DNA of 9,651 bases from DATBMY01 sp036554605 (GTDB lineage Bacteria; Acidobacteriota; Blastocatellia; UBA7656): positions 1 through 9,651 of the forward strand of contig DATBMY010000035.1 of assembly GCA_036554605.1 (NCBI GenBank), written 5' to 3'. The notes beneath the pieces were generated by a model, which saw only the letters and a program-made list of their open reading frames with translations, ran no database searches and had not been told where the DNA came from. Shown one piece after another: positions 1 through 8,123 of this stretch. How positions within the stretch are numbered: the stretch's first letter is position 1; each line of letters starts with the position of its first letter. A program made the position numbers and the translations under genes.

Positions 1-257
1 GGGATAGGACCGTTATGATGATCTTCTTGTCCGAGGCCGCCTCGATAGGTGTTTTCAGCGCCATCTTCGGCAGCCTTCTGGGGCTCTCCCTGCTAATGGT
101 CTTCCAATGGATCGTGGGAGTAAGCGTCCTCCCGGTCGCGCCGTACCTATTATTGTTTTCCGTAGTCTTTTCGCTGCTCATAACCCTGGGCTCTGGAACA
201 TACCCAGCTTACGCTGCAGCGCGGCTCGACCCGGCGGAGGCTATTCGACGTGCATAA
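1..257 (+). CDS. ABC transporter permease, FtsX/MacB type (3' end only)
   Basis: Partial gene: the window opens inside it and only about the last 84 codons are present, reading from base 3. The visible part has two hydrophobic segments, one around SEAASIGVFSAIFGSLLGLS and one around YLLLFSVVFSLLITLGSG. It ends in PAYAAARLDPAEAIRRA, the usual C-terminus of FtsX-domain permeases of MacB/LolCE-type exporters, with Pro-Ala, the Leu-Asp-Pro turn and 'EAIR' in place. In this family the permease couples ATP hydrolysis on the cytoplasmic face to movement of substrate (lipoproteins, peptides, macrolides) out of the inner membrane or through an outer-membrane partner. The substrate cannot be told from this fragment. 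Its stop overlaps the GTG start of the ATPase gene, so the two are translationally coupled parts of one transporter. An ATG at base 15 is internal, not the real start. Confidence 0.88.
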   Translation, partial: DRTVMMIFLSEAASIGVFSAIFGSLLGLSLLMVFQWIVGVSVLPVAPYLLLFSVVFSLLITLGSGTYPAYAAARLDPAEAIRRA

Positions 258-954
258 AGAAAGCCAGACACCATTAATAGACGCGCAAGAGATCACGAGG
301 ATCTACCCCGGCCCTGGCGCCGGCGTCGTGGCGCTCGCCCGCCTTTCTTTTTGTGCCCTGCGAGGAGACCTGATCGTAATATCGGGCGTAAGCGGGTCGG
401 GCAAGACTACGTTGCTAAATATTATAGGGTGTCTCGATAGACCGAGTGTGGGGAAGCTTCTTATAAGTGGTGTAGATACTGCAACGCTTAGCCGGGATCA
501 ACTTGCCCGGCTGCGGGGCGAGCGCATCGGCTTCGTCTTCCAACACAGCCACCTCATACGCCACATGTCGGCCCTGGAGAACGTCCTTTTTCCTCTTATC
601 CTCGCCGGTCTGCCGGCAGATAGGGGGAAGGGAATTGCCATGCTAGAGCTGGTTGGGCTTGCGCATCGGGCTGACCACAACCCCGCCGAGCTATCGGGCG
701 GCGAGCAACAGCGGGTCGCCATCGCGAGGGCGCTTGTCAGGGACCCCGACATTATTCTGGCCGACGAGCCGACTGGAAACCTCGACCGCCGCTCCGGGGC
801 CGATATTATCACGCTGCTTTCCGACCTGGCGGGGGGCCCTCAAGAGCGCGCGGTTGTCATCGTCACACATCAACCGGAGCTTGTCTCCGCCGCCCAACGA
901 AGGCTCCAATTGGTTGATGGGAAGCTAGAACACATTCTCCAGGTAAGTGTTTGA
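250..954 (+). CDS. ABC transporter ATP-binding protein, LolD/MacB type
   Basis: A 234-residue nucleotide-binding subunit, a normal length for a LolD/MacB-type ATPase. All catalytic motifs are visible: Walker A GVSGSGKT at residues 46-53, a Q-loop in VFQHSH near 96-101, the signature LSGGEQQRVAIARAL from about 148, Walker B IILADEPTGNLD from about 168, and the H-loop histidine in VIVTHQ near 207. The 'DEPTGNLD' Walker B and the 'GCLDRP' after Walker A are typical of the exporter subfamily that powers FtsX-type permeases. The start is GTG at 250. It overlaps the permease stop (TAA at 255-257) by 8 nt and gives the expected N-terminus before the first beta strand. It works in the cytoplasm as a homodimer or paired with the upstream permease. 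The exported substrate is unknown. Confidence 0.93.
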   Translation: MHKESQTPLIDAQEITRIYPGPGAGVVALARLSFCALRGDLIVISGVSGSGKTTLLNIIGCLDRPSVGKLLISGVDTATLSRDQLARLRGERIGFVFQHSHLIRHMSALENVLFPLILAGLPADRGKGIAMLELVGLAHRADHNPAELSGGEQQRVAIARALVRDPDIILADEPTGNLDRRSGADIITLLSDLAGGPQERAVVIVTHQPELVSAAQRRLQLVDGKLEHILQVSV

Positions 955-1012
955 GTGGTAAAGGTCACCCGGACCGGTGTAATGCTCCTTTCAGACAGGG
1001 TAAATTTAGAGG

Positions 1013-1041
1013 TGGAAAAAAAAGGTAGTTTTTATTATAGT
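1013..1041 (+). promoter_or_regulatory. Candidate sigma70-type promoter before the FG-GAP lipoprotein gene
   Basis: TGGAAA at 1013-1018 (4 of 6 to TTGACA) and TATAGT at 1036-1041 (5 of 6 to TATAAT) are separated by 17 nt. They sit in an A/T-rich patch that stands out from the GC-rich surroundings. Transcription would start near 1048, leaving a short leader before the ATG at 1074. This fits a new transcription unit beginning after the ABC pair. I see no convincing terminator in 955-1012. Motif matching only; not proved. Confidence 0.35.
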
Positions 1042-1060
1042 ACGGCCAATCTGAAAAATT

Positions 1061-1067
1061 AGGAGAG
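1061..1067 (+). promoter_or_regulatory. Shine-Dalgarno sequence of the FG-GAP lipoprotein gene
   Basis: AGGAGAG lies 6 nt before the ATG at 1074. It fixes that start, which also places a complete lipoprotein signal at the N-terminus. Confidence 0.75.
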
Positions 1068-1073
1068 GCTCCC

Positions 1074-2969
1074 ATGACACATGGATTTCGTCTCGTCACT
1101 TGCCTTGCGCTGGTCATCAGCTTAACTGCCTGCCAGGTAGCGTCGAAAAATCACTCCAAGGACGCGGGTATCTCATCCCAGGACAGTGCCGCTATACGGA
1201 ATTCGTGGCAGCAAACGAGCTGGGCTGATGGGGGCGGCTACCTGATAGCCACCGGCGGCAGCGGATACTCTTTTTCCGGCGGCGTTTCGGTGCTAAGCGA
1301 TGGGTCGATTACGCTCAGCCAGAGAGGCATGGCCGCCAAGACCATCCACAATGATTTAAACGGCGACGGCTATAAAGACATAGTCGTTGCAAATTCAGGC
1401 AATTACGAATTTGTCGACACCCCCTTCGCACAGATACGTCACCAGAATGACGACCACGAGATACCGAACGCGGAGATTTACTGGGGCGGGCCGGAGGGCT
1501 ATGATGTCCAACGCCATACCGGGATACCGGGCAACCGGCCGAGCAGCCTCGCCGCCATCGACCTGAACCTGGATGGAATACTCGACCTGGTGCTTGCGGG
1601 GGGTGGCGAGTTCCATCCTCCTTACGTTGACAGCTTCATCTATTGGGGAACACGGCAGGGTTACACGATAGAGAGCCGGACGGCTCTGCCGACCTACGCG
1701 TCAACCGGCACCGCGGCTGGTGACTTGAACAAGGATGGGTACCCGGACGTCGTCTTTGCCAACCTCGGGGACTATACTTTTCCGTTCCCGCCCAGCCTTG
1801 TCTATTGGGGTGGGCCTAATGGGTTCACGCCCGAAAATCGCACCGAGTTGGAGACACACGGTGCTGGCGGCCTCTCGATTGCCGACGTCAACAACGACAC
1901 ATGGCTCGACGTAGTCTTTTCGAACTCGGCCGGCTTCCCTCCAATAGAAGAGCTCATGGATTATGGCCAGAACTACGCATTCCCGAATAGCTATATATAT
2001 CTGGGCGGGCCACAGGGGCTCTCGAAGGATCGGAGGCTGGAGCTCCCGACGAAGGGAGCGACCGACGTCAACGCGGTCGACCTCAACAAGGATGGTTACA
2101 TCGACATCGTTTATCCGAACGCGGGTAGCTTCTCTCTACCACCGCTGCCAGACACATACATATACTGGGGCAGCGCCGAGGGGTACTCCACATCGCGGCG
2201 GACGGACCTTGCCACAAACGGGGCAAGTTCGGTCTCTGTGGCTGACCTCAACAGGGATGGATGGCAGGACCTCGTACTCAGCGTAACCGGCACCTACCTT
2301 TATATTGGTAAGCCGACCTTCCCGAACAGCTTTGTCTACTGGGGTGGACCGAACGGTTTTTCAGATGCTAATCGCCTTGCGCTCCCGACCGAGGCTTCGC
2401 AGGGAGCCACTGTTGCAGACGTGAACCATGATGGGAACCTGGACATCCTCTTCAGCCAGTTGGGAGATTTCAACCGTCCATACCGCCCGGTCCTTATCTA
2501 TCACGGCACGGGTGACCCGTCGGCCTACTATACCCCGGCGAGAACTTCTACATTACCTGGCCAGATAAGTTATGGGTCGATCATCGTTGGCCCGCCAGAC
2601 GGGGGCAGCTACATGTCACACGGCGACGTGGTAATACCCAAATATGATCGCCCGGACAGCCTTGTTACAGAAGGAGAGATGGTTTCCTCCATAGCCCGCT
2701 TTACGGATGGCAAAGCGGTGTGGACCGATCTGGAGTACGCGGCCGACGTGCCCGAAGGGGCGCGAGCCTTCCTTATCATTGAAACGAGCAACGAAAGGGA
2801 TAATTGGGCCGAATCCGGGAAGGTCGAGCTGCGAAGCGGTCAGCATGGGCTCAAGCTAGCCGACGCAGGCATAAAGCTTGCGCCTTTAACGCGCTACAGA
2901 CTGGTACTGTCTTCGGTTAATGGCACCGCCGCCCCGACAATAAGGAAGATTCATTTCTTGAAGTCCTAA
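1074..2969 (+). CDS. FG-GAP/VCBS-repeat beta-propeller lipoprotein
   Basis: A 631-residue secreted protein. The N-terminus is a lipoprotein signal peptide with a hydrophobic core and lipobox LTAC, so Cys20 would be lipidated and the protein anchored to the periplasmic face of a membrane or the cell surface. Seven calcium-loop motifs of the DxNxDGxxD type (FG-GAP/integrin-alpha style) start near residues 94, 163, 217, 271, 336, 391 and 449, spaced 54-69 residues apart. Six recurring 'YWGGPxGF...R..LPT' strands, including degenerate copies, alternate with them. This predicts a seven-bladed propeller. The fourth loop, DVNNDTWLD, has Thr where Gly is usual. Residues from about 490 to 631 lack the repeat and look like an all-beta C-terminal domain that I do not recognise. 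Propellers of this kind usually bind ligands or partner proteins and are stabilised by Ca2+; no catalytic residues stand out. It lies 30 nt ahead of the methyltransferase-cytochrome pair and may be co-transcribed with it. Confidence 0.87.
   Translation: MTHGFRLVTCLALVISLTACQVASKNHSKDAGISSQDSAAIRNSWQQTSWADGGGYLIATGGSGYSFSGGVSVLSDGSITLSQRGMAAKTIHNDLNGDGYKDIVVANSGNYEFVDTPFAQIRHQNDDHEIPNAEIYWGGPEGYDVQRHTGIPGNRPSSLAAIDLNLDGILDLVLAGGGEFHPPYVDSFIYWGTRQGYTIESRTALPTYASTGTAAGDLNKDGYPDVVFANLGDYTFPFPPSLVYWGGPNGFTPENRTELETHGAGGLSIADVNNDTWLDVVFSNSAGFPPIEELMDYGQNYAFPNSYIYLGGPQGLSKDRRLELPTKGATDVNAVDLNKDGYIDIVYPNAGSFSLPPLPDTYIYWGSAEGYSTSRRTDLATNGASSVSVADLNRDGWQDLVLSVTGTYLYIGKPTFPNSFVYWGGPNGFSDANRLALPTEASQGATVADVNHDGNLDILFSQLGDFNRPYRPVLIYHGTGDPSAYYTPARTSTLPGQISYGSIIVGPPDGGSYMSHGDVVIPKYDRPDSLVTEGEMVSSIARFTDGKAVWTDLEYAADVPEGARAFLIIETSNERDNWAESGKVELRSGQHGLKLADAGIKLAPLTRYRLVLSSVNGTAAPTIRKIHFLKS
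1353..2444 (+). repeat. Seven diverged FG-GAP coding repeats
   Basis: The seven Ca-binding loops begin at about nt 1353, 1560, 1722, 1884, 2079, 2244 and 2418. The periods are 162-207 nt. The repeats are clear in protein but diverged in DNA, so this is an old internal duplication kept by selection rather than a recent tandem repeat. Confidence 0.8.
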
Positions 2970-2986
2970 GACCTCAAGCTCTTCAA

Positions 2987-2993
2987 CGGAGGT
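2987..2993 (+). promoter_or_regulatory. Strong Shine-Dalgarno supporting a TTG start
   Basis: The GGAGGTG-type sequence ends about 6 nt before TTG at 3000. No in-frame ATG or GTG lies near it. This site is what decides the TTG start of the membrane methyltransferase. Confidence 0.65.
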
Positions 2994-2999
2994 GTAGTT

Positions 3000-3715
3000 T
3001 TGGCAAGGGCGCTTGACACTCGGCAGCCCGAAGGGCTGCGCGAGTATATTTATCGCCATCGGGTCCTGGTAGGGAATATCATCGCCTTCCTGGGCTTCCT
3101 AATAATCTGGATTGACCCTTACGCGGGCGTCACCATGCCGCGCTTGATCACCGGGTCGCTTATAGGACTTGTGGGCTTCTGGATACGGATCTGGGCGTCG
3201 TCTTACCAATGGCCAAACATTGCGCGGGACCTGCCCGACGCGCGAACCGGCCTCATTACCGCGGGTCCCTACGCCTACATGCGCCACCCCATTTACGTCG
3301 GGCTTCTTTTATTCACGACAGGGGCTTTTGTCGGATTCGGGTCATGGCTGGCTGCGGTCTTTGTATTCGTGCCGACCCTGATATTGAACCTGTGGCAGGC
3401 CCGGTATGAGGAATCCTTCCTTGTACAGATGCACGGCGAGGAGGCTATAAGGTATCAGAAGCACCTGCCGCTCATGCTGCCGAAAGTGTGGGACCCTTAC
3501 CCGGACCGGCGCGGCCATTTCTCGCTCGCGCAGGGCATCAAGTATGACATCGGCCCGCTCTCCTCTTTCGTCTGCTTCGTCGTAGTTATGCTGATCATCA
3601 CGTCTAAAGAGATTCCTACGTTGTCGCTGACACTAGTGGTTCTAGTCGGCTCCGTGCTCTTCAGCTTCTTTCTGACCTGGCTCGTCAGATTCATCTTCAA
3701 GCAGGAGTTTGCCGG

Positions 3716-3719
<4 letters not shown>
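3000..3719 (+). CDS. Integral membrane methyltransferase, ICMT/PEMT (isoprenylcysteine methyltransferase-like) family
   Basis: A 239-residue membrane protein. The family hallmark GPYAYMRHPIYVG is at residues 89-101, with Arg95-His96-Pro97 and Tyr99. The second part of the SAM/active site, Glu137-Glu138 in ARYEESFLVQMHGEEAIRYQ, follows about 40 residues later, as in ICMT and bacterial relatives. Membrane segments are seen near 24-38, 46-66, 98-114 and 116-133. After the catalytic part (ending near 165) there is an extension with two more hydrophobic segments, about 188-202 and 207-230; many bacterial members stop before this. The family transfers methyl from S-adenosylmethionine to lipophilic substrates such as prenylated cysteine carboxylates, phospholipid amines or isoprenoids. 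The substrate here is unknown. The gene starts with TTG, and its TGA overlaps the cytochrome ATG by 4 nt (ATGA), so the two are translationally coupled. Confidence 0.85.
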
Positions 3720-5467
<1,748 letters not shown>

Positions 5468-5480
5468 GATTCGCGCGCGC

Positions 5481-5486
5481 AGGAGA
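5481..5486 (+). promoter_or_regulatory. Shine-Dalgarno of the TenA/PqqC-like gene
   Basis: AGGAGA lies 4 nt before the ATG at 5491, following a short alternating CG run just after the cytochrome stop. It supports the chosen start and translation from the same message as the cytochrome. Confidence 0.6.
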
Positions 5487-5490
5487 TTAT

Positions 5491-6252
5491 ATGTCGATTA
5501 TTCGCCCCCGTGTCAGCCGTGCTCAGGCCGAAGCGTTAGTCTCCGAATACACGGGGCTGGCCAGTCGGCTTTATAAGGAACGTCTATTCGAGCACCCGTT
5601 CACCGTAGGCTTGCAGAACGGGAAAATTCCAGACCACCAGCTCCGGGGGTGGCTACAGAATTGGTATACCTTCGCGTTGGAGGTCAACACGGCATCCTCG
5701 ACAATTTATCACCGATTCATTTCGTTTTTTAAGATGCATCCGGAATTAGAGGACCTCATGACCTCTACGATCGCCGAAGAGTTCAGCGTGCCAGGACCGG
5801 GCGGCCACATCCGCACGGTGCAGCTCGCGGGGCAGGCGGTAGGGCTTACGCCGGACGAGATGATCAATGCGCGGCTAGTCCCCGAAGCAAGGGCCTGGGT
5901 CGACTTCCATGTGCGACTCCTTACGGAGGGGACATTGGCTGAGGCCGCGGCCGACTACATATGCGAAGGCGAGTTCGGCCACTTCGCGAAGATCTACCAC
6001 GACGCGCTGACGACACGGTACGGGTTCACGCGCAAATCGGCCGGGTACTTTAAGGACCATTTCGAGAGCGACGCGGTAGGGAAGGCGGATAGGCCGAGCC
6101 ATGGAGATCGAGGCAGGGCCATAATGATTACCCTGTTAGAGGAGGGGCTCGTCGAAGAAAGGGCCGGGTGGGGCATCGAATATACGATTGATATAACCGT
6201 TTCTATGTTCGAATTATTGCTGGATGGAATCATGAAAAGGTATCCGGCTTAG
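5491..6252 (+). CDS. TenA/PqqC/CADD-like haem-oxygenase-fold protein, putative diiron oxygenase
   Basis: A 253-residue, mainly helical protein with the features of the TenA/PqqC/CADD (haem-oxygenase-like) superfamily: FEHPFTVGLQNGKIPDHQLRGWLQNWYTF at the N-terminus, then an EEF...H motif (Glu96/Glu97, His106), GLTPDEM, an acidic helix at Glu159/Glu161, and YFKDHFESD (His190, Asp194). In diiron members such as CADD the metal is held by Glu, His, Glu and a HxxxDxxH helix. Here HxxxD is intact but the next His is at 204, about seven residues later than usual, in SHGDRGRAI. No signal peptide, so cytoplasmic. Diiron relatives carry out oxidative C-C or C-N chemistry, PqqC closes the PQQ rings without metal, and TenA is a thiaminase. 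I favour a redox enzyme over a thiaminase but cannot name the substrate. The gene lies 23 nt after the cytochrome gene and is probably in the same operon. Confidence 0.72.
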   Translation: MSIIRPRVSRAQAEALVSEYTGLASRLYKERLFEHPFTVGLQNGKIPDHQLRGWLQNWYTFALEVNTASSTIYHRFISFFKMHPELEDLMTSTIAEEFSVPGPGGHIRTVQLAGQAVGLTPDEMINARLVPEARAWVDFHVRLLTEGTLAEAAADYICEGEFGHFAKIYHDALTTRYGFTRKSAGYFKDHFESDAVGKADRPSHGDRGRAIMITLLEEGLVEERAGWGIEYTIDITVSMFELLLDGIMKRYPA

Positions 6253-6327
6253 TCGCGTCGGCCCGAATCCGTGTCTCGAAACCCTGGCCCGGATGGGAAG
6301 CACCAGGCGATTACAATTTATGCTTAG

Positions 6328-6356
6328 TTGATACGGTGAGTAGCCGACCACATTAT
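6328..6356 (+). promoter_or_regulatory. Candidate sigma70-type promoter before the prenyltransferase gene
   Basis: TTGATA at 6328-6333 (5 of 6) and CATTAT at 6351-6356 (4 of 6) are separated by exactly 17 nt. They lie in the largest gap of the window (6253-6436). A start near 6363 would give a leader of about 75 nt. That leader contains a small hairpin, GACCGG-AGC-CTGGTC at 6377-6391 (six pairs, one G-T). The hairpin has no T-run, so I do not call it a terminator. This suggests that the prenyltransferase, methyltransferase and AlkZ-like genes form their own transcription unit. Motif evidence only. Confidence 0.38.
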
Positions 6357-6436
6357 CGAGAGGGACAAGTTTAAAAGACCGGAGCCTGGTCGCGGCCTTT
6401 CAGCCTTCGCCACAGCCCTGAGATAGTAGGTGGAAA

Positions 6437-7474
6437 ATGAGTAATATTATTGCCAAACCTAATCGCTTCTCTACGCTGCTCGCCGAGCCGCGCCCCCACA
6501 CGGAAACGACCGCGGCCGACATCTTCCACGGGTGGTGGGTGACCAGCCGGATGGAGTTTCTGGGCGACTCAGTCGTAAAGGTGATGCTGCCTCTATTGCT
6601 GGTGCTGCGCCACGAGACTTGGAGGCTCGAACACTACGAGCTTTGCTTGTGGGTGCTGGTGATATGGCTGTTCGGCCACTGGGTGGGCTCGTCAATTAAT
6701 TGCCTCGCGGATTACCCGAGTGACCGGCTCGACACGGGCCGCAAGGCAAGACTGGCCAATTCCATCGACCGTGCCGGGATACGCTCATTACTGATTCTCA
6801 ATCTGGCCGAGGCGGCGGCGGCGACCCTTATATCTGTGTGGCTGGCTTTCCGCTTTGGGAAGCCCCTGTTGCCCGCCTTCTGGCTCGCAGGATTATTATT
6901 CGCCTACTTTTATTCGTTTGAGCCGGTGCGCCTGAAGCGCCGCAACCTACTCAACCCGATAGCGCTCACCTTTATCGTTTATGTGATGCCGTTCGCGTTT
7001 GGGTATCACCTGCTTTCGCCCGTATGGGACCTGTTCGACGTGGCCGTGCTGCTGACCTACTCCGTGCAGATCGGCGCTTCGTTCTTTGCTGACGAAGTTC
7101 CGGACCACGATGAAGACAAGGCGATGAATGTTCTTACGCCCTGCGTGACTTATGGCAGGGTGACGGCGAGCTTGCTGGCGGCAGTTTTCTACGTACTTTC
7201 CTGCGCGTCGAGCCTCCTGCTCTTCGCCTACGCAACGAACGAATGGACAGCCGGCCGGGTAGTCTTAATGACGCTGGCAGTTCTGGCCTACGCATGGGTA
7301 CTCTGGAAATACTTGACCCTCGCGCGGGTGAGCAAATCCCTAGATAAGGCCAGGAGTCTGAACGCTCGGCAGCAGGCCATCCAGAAGTTGAAGGAGACTT
7401 CTAACACGCCGGCCGAGATTTTTGTCACGAGCATCGGCGCGCTGCTCTTAGCCATAGGACTGAAGTTCTTATAA
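6437..7474 (+). CDS. UbiA-family prenyltransferase
   Basis: A 345-residue polytopic membrane protein with both UbiA aspartate motifs. The first is N88-C-L-A-D92-Y-P-S-D96, the NDxxDxxxD motif with Cys in place of the first Asp. The second is D219-E-V-P-D223-H-D-E-D227, a clean DxxxDxxxD. Between them is YSFEPVRLKRRNLLNP (159-174), the usual 'YS..P.RLKRR' loop, with Lys167-Arg168-Arg169 placed to hold diphosphate. Several hydrophobic helices follow the UbiA pattern; the N-terminal 40 residues are more polar. The family transfers a prenyl chain from a prenyl diphosphate to an acceptor, with Mg2+ bound by the aspartates: quinone precursors, haem, chlorophyllide, homogentisate or lipids. The acceptor here is unknown and the sequence does not match UbiA, MenA or CtaB closely enough for me to assign one. 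AGGTGG at 6428-6433 precedes the ATG with short spacing. The methyltransferase gene begins 1 nt after its stop. Confidence 0.85.
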   Translation: MSNIIAKPNRFSTLLAEPRPHTETTAADIFHGWWVTSRMEFLGDSVVKVMLPLLLVLRHETWRLEHYELCLWVLVIWLFGHWVGSSINCLADYPSDRLDTGRKARLANSIDRAGIRSLLILNLAEAAAATLISVWLAFRFGKPLLPAFWLAGLLFAYFYSFEPVRLKRRNLLNPIALTFIVYVMPFAFGYHLLSPVWDLFDVAVLLTYSVQIGASFFADEVPDHDEDKAMNVLTPCVTYGRVTASLLAAVFYVLSCASSLLLFAYATNEWTAGRVVLMTLAVLAYAWVLWKYLTLARVSKSLDKARSLNARQQAIQKLKETSNTPAEIFVTSIGALLLAIGLKFL

Positions 7475-7475
7475 A

Positions 7476-8123
7476 ATGACGAGCCCAATTCACCAATCAG
7501 GGATAGGGTACAGCAGGACCGCTCGCAAATCGGGGTTCGATTGGGACACTTTCTGGCGGTTTACAGGCCGCCAAAAAGCCTTCACTCGGATGCTCTACCG
7601 TATGCACTTCCGGCATTACATAAGACTGCTTGAGGGGGTCTTGCCCGATCAGCCGAGAATACTGGAACTCGGCGCGGGGTCGGGGGTGATTCCGAGGCGC
7701 ATAGTCAGCCGGTGGGGCGGGCGCGCGATCCTGGTCGACTCGAACCGGGCCGCTCGCGACCTTTTCCTGGCGGGCCGGGTTAACGACGAGCCGCTCGATT
7801 ACGTTTTAGCCGACGTGCTCGAGTTAGATTTCCCGCCCGTCTTTGACCTCGTTTATAGCGACGGGCTCATCGAGCATTTCCCCGAAAAGAATAAGGTGAT
7901 GGCGGCGCACCTGCGGGCGCTAAAGCCTTCGGGTCACCTCGTACTGTTCGTGCCTAATAACTCTTTCTTATTTAGAACTGTAACCAGGTTTGGCCCCGAC
8001 ATGGGCTATGAGGAACGCTATAGCCTTCCTGCATTAATCAGTCTTTGCCATCAATACGGGCTGAAGGTTTTACGTCAAACCAAATACCCATTCGAAGTCG
8101 GTGTCTTATGTCAAAGACAGTAA
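7476..8123 (+). CDS. Class I SAM-dependent methyltransferase
   Basis: A 215-residue soluble protein with a Rossmann-type SAM fold. Motif I is LELGAGSG at residues 63-70. The acidic residue at the end of beta strand 2 is Asp88 in ILVDSN, and Asp113 in VLADVLELDFP would sit by the adenine. DLVYSDGLIEHF at 124-135 is motif-II-like, and LKPSGHLVLFVPN at 149-161 is the post-motif strand common to UbiE/UbiG-type enzymes. The N-terminal 50 residues, rich in Arg, His and aromatic residues, are not part of the core and may be a substrate lid. It follows the prenyltransferase with a 1-nt gap, so it is probably made with it and may methylate the prenylated product or its precursor; that is inference. 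The C-terminus is short and the last 16 nt overlap the next gene. Confidence 0.83.
   Translation: MTSPIHQSGIGYSRTARKSGFDWDTFWRFTGRQKAFTRMLYRMHFRHYIRLLEGVLPDQPRILELGAGSGVIPRRIVSRWGGRAILVDSNRAARDLFLAGRVNDEPLDYVLADVLELDFPPVFDLVYSDGLIEHFPEKNKVMAAHLRALKPSGHLVLFVPNNSFLFRTVTRFGPDMGYEERYSLPALISLCHQYGLKVLRQTKYPFEVGVLCQRQ

Noticed and set aside
498..812. 104-residue minus-strand open frame inside the ATPase gene
   Set aside because: The plus frame holds the ABC signature and Walker B in this interval, so this is a shadow frame.
5491..6252. Assignment as thiaminase II (TenA) in thiamine salvage
   Set aside because: No thiamine genes or riboswitch are nearby, and the Glu/His/Asp pattern is closer to the diiron or PqqC-like branch. 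The single Cys158 does not by itself support the TenA active site.
6377..6391. Hairpin as a rho-independent terminator for the upstream operon
   Set aside because: The stem is only six pairs with one wobble and no T-run follows. It sits downstream of a promoter candidate, so it is better described as part of a leader.
8045..8107. Upstream TTG extension of the AlkZ-like gene
   Set aside because: It would overlap the methyltransferase by 79 nt, the added residues resemble no family sequence, and the ATG at 8108 places the family motifs at normal distances from the N-terminus.
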